From the NCBI GenBank assembly GCA_001796865.1, contig MGNQ01000022.1, positions 38,982 to 49,034 on the forward strand: DNA of 10,053 nucleotides. The letters run 5' to 3'. The position numbers were made by a program, and so were the translations under genes. Below, one piece after another: positions 6,638-10,053 of the stretch (positions are counted from its first letter, which is position 1; the number at the start of each line of letters is the position of its first letter). Under the pieces are notes generated by a model. It had not been told where the DNA came from. It was given only the letters and a program-made list of their open reading frames with translations, and did not search any database. Source of the DNA: Chloroflexi bacterium RBG_16_56_11. GTDB taxonomy: Bacteria; Chloroflexota; Dehalococcoidia; Dehalococcoidales; RBG-16-60-22.

Positions 6638-7369
6638 TTACCGGCTCCCGTAGCGGGAGACCGGCTCTTCTTTCTGGTAGAGAATCCCCATCGACTCCAG
6701 GTAAAGCCTGGCGGCGCTGACTCTCAGGTGTTTGGTATTATAGTCGGGGTCGGCCTTCAGTTTACTGTACATGCTGTTCAGGTGATGTTCGACTGTTTTG
6801 ATATCGATAAAGAGGGTATCGGCGATAGCTGAATTCGTATAACCCTGGGAGAGCAGGCTCAGGATTTCCAGTTCGCGCGTCGTCAATTGCTTGAGGAAGG
6901 GACATTCCAGCTTACCGGCGAACATAAAAGTGGCCAGCGGCGGGTCGAGGATGACCTGGCCCTGGCTGACGGCTAAAATAGTCCGGCAGAGCTGGTCGAT
7001 TTTATCCAGGGACTGTTTCAGGAAAAGGGCCATGCCGCTCTCGCCGCTCAACGCCAGCCTCCGCAGCAACTCGATATCCTGTGAGCTGTAGTAGATGATT
7101 AAGATGACTATCCCCATCCGGGGGTAGCTGTTCCTTATCCGCTCCAGCTCTTCTATCGCTTTGACGTCAAGTTTCTTGATGCTCAGCAGCAGGACGTCCG
7201 GGTGGGTTTCGGCCACGGCCCGCATCATGGACCCGGTCTCGCCGCCCTCGATAATCCTCGATACTTCAATATTGCCCCGCAGCGGCAAGATATGACGGTA
7301 AATCTCACGGTAAATTTCCTGTTCTTCGACTACCAGTAATCTGACGTTTTCCATGTTAATCTGAGTCAT
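6638..7369 (-). CDS. NarL/LuxR-type response regulator with a degenerate receiver
   Basis: The 243-residue protein has an N-terminal receiver-like domain (about residues 8-135) and a C-terminal LuxR helix-turn-helix (162-205), with LTTRELEILSLLSQG, the TNSAIA helix and KTVEHHLNSMYSKL all intact. The receiver keeps an acidic pair (Glu15-Glu16) and the conserved Lys118 (ALFLKQS). At the phospho-acceptor position it has Ser63 (PDVLLLSIKKLD) instead of Asp, and the usual Thr/Ser switch appears to be Tyr93 or Tyr94. It is therefore unlikely to be controlled by ordinary phosphorylation and may respond to a ligand, a partner or its own level. The start at 7369 has AAGGAAGG (7377-7384) upstream; Met6 is an alternative. 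No histidine kinase is in the window. It is divergent from the archaellin genes across about 390 bases, making it the likely local regulator of them or of itself. Confidence 0.88.
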   Translation of the reverse strand: MTQINMENVRLLVVEEQEIYREIYRHILPLRGNIEVSRIIEGGETGSMMRAVAETHPDVLLLSIKKLDVKAIEELERIRNSYPRMGIVILIIYYSSQDIELLRRLALSGESGMALFLKQSLDKIDQLCRTILAVSQGQVILDPPLATFMFAGKLECPFLKQLTTRELEILSLLSQGYTNSAIADTLFIDIKTVEHHLNSMYSKLKADPDYNTKHLRVSAARLYLESMGILYQKEEPVSRYGSR

Positions 7370-7762
7370 ATTCTCGCCTTCCTTATAGTGACTTTTCTTA
7401 CCCCGGCTTCAGCCGACTTCCCTTTTCCCCCCATCAACCATATACGATTGTAAGCTAACGGTATAAAGAGAGGAATAAAGATTCATAAATATAGCATTAA
7501 TATTTCATTAATGTTTCGTATTATTTTAGCCAGATGGCGAAGAAAATTGAGTGTTCGCCATAGATTCTGCGCTCGCCACCCCTAACACGCCATGAATGCT
7601 GCCACCCATTTTGTCTTAGGGAACACCTTATTTTTTAGTGGAGAATGTCCCCAGACTATTTTTAGGAAAATGACATAGCAAGATTGGGGATGGCGTAGTT
7701 TTCAGCCCCGGCCTTCAGCAGTAGATTGGATGTATCCATGCTATTCAAGGGAGGGAATCCTG
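7370..7762. other. Intergenic region between the regulator and archaellin 1
   Basis: About 390 bases without a supported gene. It holds an AT-rich patch (about 7455-7530) with two copies of CATTAAT (7495-7501 and 7505-7511), an eight-pair hairpin (7534-7561), and a short palindrome TGGAT-GT-ATCCA (7727-7738) just before the archaellin 1 ribosome binding site. I searched both strands for TTGACA/TATAAT pairs and for a sigma-54 GG/GC site and found none convincing. The archaellin promoter therefore probably uses an activator or an alternative sigma factor. Confidence 0.55.
7534..7561. promoter_or_regulatory. Inverted repeat in the regulator-archaellin intergenic region
   Basis: ATGGCGAA (7534-7541) and TTCGCCAT (7554-7561) are exact reverse complements around a 12-base loop. 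No T tract follows, so it is not a standard terminator on either strand. Its place between divergent genes makes a DNA-binding operator plausible, possibly for the adjacent LuxR-type regulator; this is inference. Confidence 0.4.
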
Positions 7763-8359
7763 ATGTGCAGCGTGTTCAAAGCAACTAAAAAGCAGCAGGG
7801 TATCACCGGTATCGAAACAGCCATCATCCTCATCGCTTTTGTAATTGTTGCTTCGGTCTTCGCCTACGTGGTGCTTTCCGCCGGCCTCTTTTCCACCCAG
7901 AAAGCCAAGGAGGCCATACATGCTGGGCTTGAAGAGGCCAAGGCCACGGTGGAGGTAAAAGGCAACATGTACGGAACGATGGTGAACGGCGTACTCAATA
8001 CCATATATTTCACCGTGGCCACCACCACCGGCGGCGATCAGATTGACTTTACCCCACCCTCCTCTTCGAACAACTCCAATCTCGTGGTCATCTCTTACAC
8101 GGATGCCTACCAGATATTCCCTTCGGTCAACTGGACGCTTACCAAGCTCAACACAGCCGATGTCGATAACCTCCTGGACAAGAATGAACTCTTCATGATT
8201 ACCGTAGACCTTTCGGTCGTTAGCGCCAATGTCACCGATGAAAAGAAACCGGGGGCTTATCACCGGTTCTCGCTGGAGGTGAAACCTCCTGTTGGCGCCG
8301 TGCTCGTCCTCGAGCGTACCGTCCCGGCCAGGGTCGATGAGATTGTGAACCTATATTAA
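7763..8359 (+). CDS. Archaellin 1 (archaeal-type flagellin)
   Basis: The 198-residue protein is a filament subunit of an archaellum. It carries a class III (type IV pilin-like) signal peptide: a basic leader ending KATKKQQG (residues 6-13), predicted cleavage after Gly13, then ITGIETAIILIAFVIVASVF with Glu at mature position 5. This N-terminal helix packs in the filament core. The rest is a beta-rich outer domain with the archaellin-type motif ADVDNLLDKNELF (132-144) and a C-terminus close to those of copies 2 and 3. Sequons for N-glycosylation are present at N103, N123 and N156. I chose the ATG at 7763 over the in-frame ATG at 7730 because AGGGAGGG (7748-7755) lies seven bases before it. It is the most divergent of the three copies, may be a minor or basal subunit, and precedes the others by 202 bases. 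Confidence 0.9.
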   Translation: MCSVFKATKKQQGITGIETAIILIAFVIVASVFAYVVLSAGLFSTQKAKEAIHAGLEEAKATVEVKGNMYGTMVNGVLNTIYFTVATTTGGDQIDFTPPSSSNNSNLVVISYTDAYQIFPSVNWTLTKLNTADVDNLLDKNELFMITVDLSVVSANVTDEKKPGAYHRFSLEVKPPVGAVLVLERTVPARVDEIVNLY

Positions 8360-8429
8360 TAATCTGTACTTTCACCAAAAAGCCGTGGCGATATCCCTGG
8401 TCGACTTATACAAAGGAGGGTGAAATCTG

Positions 8430-8455
8430 ATGTGAATACAAGGAGCGCCTATTGA
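8430..8455 (+). other. Start-stop ATGTGA and overlapping seven-codon micro-ORF behind a strong RBS
   Basis: AAAGGAGGG (8412-8420) is followed by ATG TGA at 8430-8435, an initiation codon directly followed by a stop. Starting two bases later, a GTG (8432) opens a seven-codon frame ending in TGA at 8453-8455. The setting (GGAGGG, then about ten bases, then CTGATGTG) closely resembles the start of archaellin 1, so it may be a relic of a lost archaellin copy. It could also be a leader that tunes translation of the downstream genes. It sits 130 bases ahead of archaellin 2. Confidence 0.35.
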
Positions 8456-8523
8456 GATACGAGATAAAACTTCGGAAGGGGGTGATGTCAGAAGTAACAG
8501 TCGATGCCAGTTTCCGCAAATAA
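8452..8523 (+). CDS. Possible 23-residue micro-ORF between archaellins 1 and 2
   Basis: A TTG at 8452, preceded by AAGGAG (8440-8445) at a good distance, opens 23 codons ending in TAA (8521-8523). Its start overlaps the stop of the preceding seven-codon frame (TTGA), a usual sign of coupling. The peptide is basic at first (RYEIKLRKG) and polar afterwards, with no hydrophobic helix, so it is not an archaellin fragment. It resembles nothing I recognise. It may be a regulatory leader peptide or chance; the ribosome binding site is its only real support. Confidence 0.25.
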   Translation: MRYEIKLRKGVMSEVTVDASFRK

Positions 8524-8550
8524 TCCCACTGAAAACCATTCCAATTAACT

Positions 8551-8750
8551 AAGGAGGAAAAATGCTAAAGAAATTCTTAAGACATGAGAAAGGGATCACC
8601 GGTCTGGAAACCGCCATCATCCTGATTGCCTTTGTCGTGGTCGCCGCGGTCTTCGCCTATACCGCCTTGTCTGCCGGCCTCTTTTCCACCCAGAAAAGCC
8701 AGGAAGCGGTCTATTCCGGTCTCAAGGAAGCCCAGAGCACCCTTGAGCTG
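8551..8750 (+). repeat. Duplicated archaellin 5' block, copy A
   Basis: From the ribosome binding site through codon 63, this 200-base block matches 9224-9423 at roughly 90% identity. About 19 differences were counted by eye, nearly all silent. The first 34 bases are identical. Similarity drops sharply after codon 63, where the outer domain begins. Confidence 0.85.
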
Positions 8751-9197
8751 CGCGGCGGCGTCGTGGCAGTCGCGAGCACGACCGGTAGCGCGGGCACGAT
8801 AGGACAGATAAAGTTCACGGTAGCCAACGTACTGGGCGGGGAGCCTGTCGACTTCACCGAGCCCTATGACGACGCCGACAATAATGGCGTTGCCGATGAC
8901 GACTCGGTGAACGTGATTGTCCTCAACTACCAGGACTCGGCCCAAACCAAGGATGACCTTTATTGGACCATTACCAAACTGGGGAACGCTGACACGGACA
9001 ATCTCCTCGAGAGCAACGAACGGTTTGAGATAGCCGTTGGCGGTTCCGGTGGCACCGGCGACCTGGTTGACGCGCTAACCTCCGACCTCAGCGTGAAAAC
9101 GACCTTCAACATCGAACTACTGACGCCGGGAGGCGCCACCCTGCACATCGAGCGCACCACGCCAGCCTGGATTGACACCATCGTGAACCTGCGCTAG
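8562..9197 (+). CDS. Archaellin 2 (archaeal-type flagellin) with a calcium-type loop
   Basis: The 211-residue subunit has leader MLKKFLRHEKG (11 residues), predicted cleavage before Ile12, then ITGLETAIILIAFVVVAAVF with Glu16 at mature position 5. The core helix continues to about residue 63. The outer domain has the conserved GGE-PVDFT segment (92-99), the archaellin motif NADTDNLLESNERFEI (142-157) and a C-terminal HIERTTPAWIDTIVNLR. Between them, residues 104-115 read as a DxDxNGxxD loop (D104, D106, N108, G109, D112) like EF-hand or dockerin calcium sites. Position 12 is Ser rather than Glu. It contains no N-glycosylation sequon, unlike copies 1 and 3. AAGGAGGA (8551-8558) sets the start. 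The first 63 residues are almost identical to copy 3, pointing to recent duplication or gene conversion. Likely a major filament subunit, co-transcribed with copy 3. Confidence 0.92.
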   Translation: MLKKFLRHEKGITGLETAIILIAFVVVAAVFAYTALSAGLFSTQKSQEAVYSGLKEAQSTLELRGGVVAVASTTGSAGTIGQIKFTVANVLGGEPVDFTEPYDDADNNGVADDDSVNVIVLNYQDSAQTKDDLYWTITKLGNADTDNLLESNERFEIAVGGSGGTGDLVDALTSDLSVKTTFNIELLTPGGATLHIERTTPAWIDTIVNLR

Positions 9198-9223
9198 AGA
9201 TGATACCCCGACACCCTAATAAA

Positions 9224-9423
9224 AAGGAGGAAAAATGCTAAAGAAATTCTTAAGACACGAGAAAGGTATCACCGGCCTGGAGACCGCCATCATCCTGATA
9301 GCTTTCGTAGTGGTCGCCGCGGTCTTCGCCTATACGACGTTATCCGCCGGCCTCTTTTCCACCCAGAAAAGCCAGGAAGCGGTCTACTCCGGCCTCAAGG
9401 AAGCCCAGTCCACGCTGGAGCTC
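9224..9423 (+). repeat. Duplicated archaellin 5' block, copy B
   Basis: Partner of 8551-8750, covering the ribosome binding site, signal peptide and filament-core helix of archaellin 3. Only one amino acid differs in the first 63 (Ala35 in copy 2, Thr35 here). Silent changes are spread across the block, which fits an older duplication under strong selection, or repeated conversion. Confidence 0.85.
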
Positions 9424-9882
9424 AAAGGTAATGTCATCGCTACGGCCAATACCACGGGCGCTGCTGGTAAGATACAGCAGATAAGCTTTACCGTGACCAA
9501 CGTGCTGGGCGGCGAAGCCATCGATTTCACCGCGCCGTCAGCCAATACCAGTAGCAACAACGGACGGTCCGCCACCAGCAGCACCAACAAAGTTATTATC
9601 AACTATGTTGATCAGGACCAGGCCGTCAATGACCTCTACTGGACGTTGACCAAGATCGGCGGAGCGGATACCGATGACCTGCTGGAAAACGATGAAAAAT
9701 TCAAGATCACCATCGGTAACAGCGTCGCCGGCGCGGGGGGCGGCAACCTCATCGATGCGCTCGGAACCGACCTTACCATCAACAAGGAGTTCAGCCTCAT
9801 CGTGCAGACTCCTGTGGGCGCCGTGCTCGAGATTGAACGCACCACCCCGGCATGGATTGATGCCATCATGAACCTGCGCTAA
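9235..9882 (+). CDS. Archaellin 3 (archaeal-type flagellin)
   Basis: The 215-residue subunit has the same 11-residue leader and core helix as copy 2, with cleavage predicted before Ile12 and Glu16 at mature +5. Where copy 2 has its acidic loop, this copy has a Ser/Thr/Asn-rich stretch (about residues 102-118). Sequons lie at N72 (NTT) and N104 (NTS). The ADTDDLLENDEKFKI motif and the EIERTTPAWIDAIMNLR end are conserved, so the fold is intact. The start follows AAGGAGG (9224-9230). Only 37 bases separate it from copy 2, with no terminator, so both are on one transcript. A stable stem-loop begins 24 bases after its stop and may set its mRNA 3' end. Multiple archaellins per locus are usual in archaea, with major and minor subunits. 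Confidence 0.92.
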   Translation: MLKKFLRHEKGITGLETAIILIAFVVVAAVFAYTTLSAGLFSTQKSQEAVYSGLKEAQSTLELKGNVIATANTTGAAGKIQQISFTVTNVLGGEAIDFTAPSANTSSNNGRSATSSTNKVIINYVDQDQAVNDLYWTLTKIGGADTDDLLENDEKFKITIGNSVAGAGGGNLIDALGTDLTINKEFSLIVQTPVGAVLEIERTTPAWIDAIMNLR

Positions 9883-9906
9883 ATCAGGTTAAGGTTCTCG
9901 GAACGG

Positions 9907-9940
9907 GTGGGGGCTACGCCAGCGCGGGCGCGGCCCCCAC
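9907..9940 (+). terminator. Strong stem-loop after the archaellin genes, no T tract
   Basis: GTGGGGGC (9907-9914) pairs perfectly with GCCCCCAC (9933-9940). Inside, CGCC (9917-9920) can pair with GGCG (9927-9930) around a six-base loop. No run of T follows; the sequence continues to AAGGAGG (9949-9955). It is therefore more likely a partial terminator or an mRNA-stabilising, processing structure than a complete terminator. Confidence 0.5.
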
Positions 9941-10036
9941 TACCGGCTAAGGAGGACGTAACAGGACTGAGAGCTACCCGCTTCCGGCAGCTGTGGAAAA
10001 GGTAGATGGATCGGACGAGGAACCAGGAGGTCTGTT

Positions 10037-10053
10037 TTGGACAAGGCCGTAAC
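10037..10053 (+). CDS. Start of a further gene, truncated by the window edge
   Basis: AGGAGGT (10025-10031) is followed five bases later by TTG at 10037, opening MDKAV before the sequence ends. Too little is present to name it. In archaellum loci the genes after the archaellins usually encode assembly and motor proteins, so one of these is a reasonable guess. An alternative ATG at 10006, in another frame and with a poorer ribosome binding site, is also open to the edge. Another AAGGAGG at 9949-9955 has no convincing start codon after it. Confidence 0.35.

Noticed and set aside
8413..8421. GTG at 8420-8422 directly after AAGGAGG as a gene start
   Set aside because: There is no spacing between the ribosome binding site and the codon, and the frame closes after eleven codons.
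7745..8945. Minus-strand frames opposite archaellins 1 and 2 with Gly-rich products
   Set aside because: They are antisense to the conserved hydrophobic core helix, and the same mirror frame appears in both copies because of the duplication.

Overview
The window looks like a bacterial chromosome of moderate to high GC, most likely an anaerobic member of the Chloroflexota (Dehalococcoidia-like). This is inference from gene content and signals. The window has sigma-70-type promoters, strong Shine-Dalgarno sites, TTG and GTG starts, a NarL/LuxR-type regulator, a Tat-less Mo/W oxidoreductase operon, and archaellin (archaeal flagellin) genes. Archaella have been reported from Chloroflexota. No rRNA, tRNA, CRISPR array or insertion sequence was seen.

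Layout. (1) 1-531, minus strand: the 5' end of a small zinc-ribbon protein (140 down to the edge). Upstream of it is a poorly defined small reading frame (about 229-480) under a perfect TTGACA-N16-TATAAT promoter. (2) 649-4504, plus strand: a promoter and a three-gene complex iron-sulfur molybdoenzyme operon, in the order four-cluster ferredoxin subunit, NrfD/PsrC membrane subunit, catalytic molybdopterin subunit. (3) 4511-4584: a palindromic dispersed-repeat-like element between convergent genes. (4) 4594-5676, minus strand: a zinc alcohol dehydrogenase with a TTG start, divergent from a small EthD/DABB-type protein (5862-6197). The two promoters face each other across a perfect inverted repeat. 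(5) 6314-6619: a small three-helix membrane protein. (6) 6638-7369, minus strand: a NarL/LuxR regulator whose receiver has lost its phospho-acceptor Asp. (7) 7763-9882: three tandem archaellin genes, followed by a strong stem-loop (9907-9940) and the probable start of a further gene running off the window.

How the parts work together. The molybdoenzyme operon should exchange electrons between a cytoplasmic substrate and membrane quinone; its substrate cannot be read from the sequence. The archaellins are the filament subunits of an archaellum-type rotary appendage. Assembly genes (motor ATPase, platform protein, prepilin peptidase) are expected outside the window, probably downstream. The divergent atypical response regulator is the obvious local candidate for controlling archaellin expression. 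The most unusual feature is the archaeal-type filament locus in a bacterial context. It carries three subunits that differ in one surface loop, micro-ORFs between the first two genes, and a hairpin after the third.
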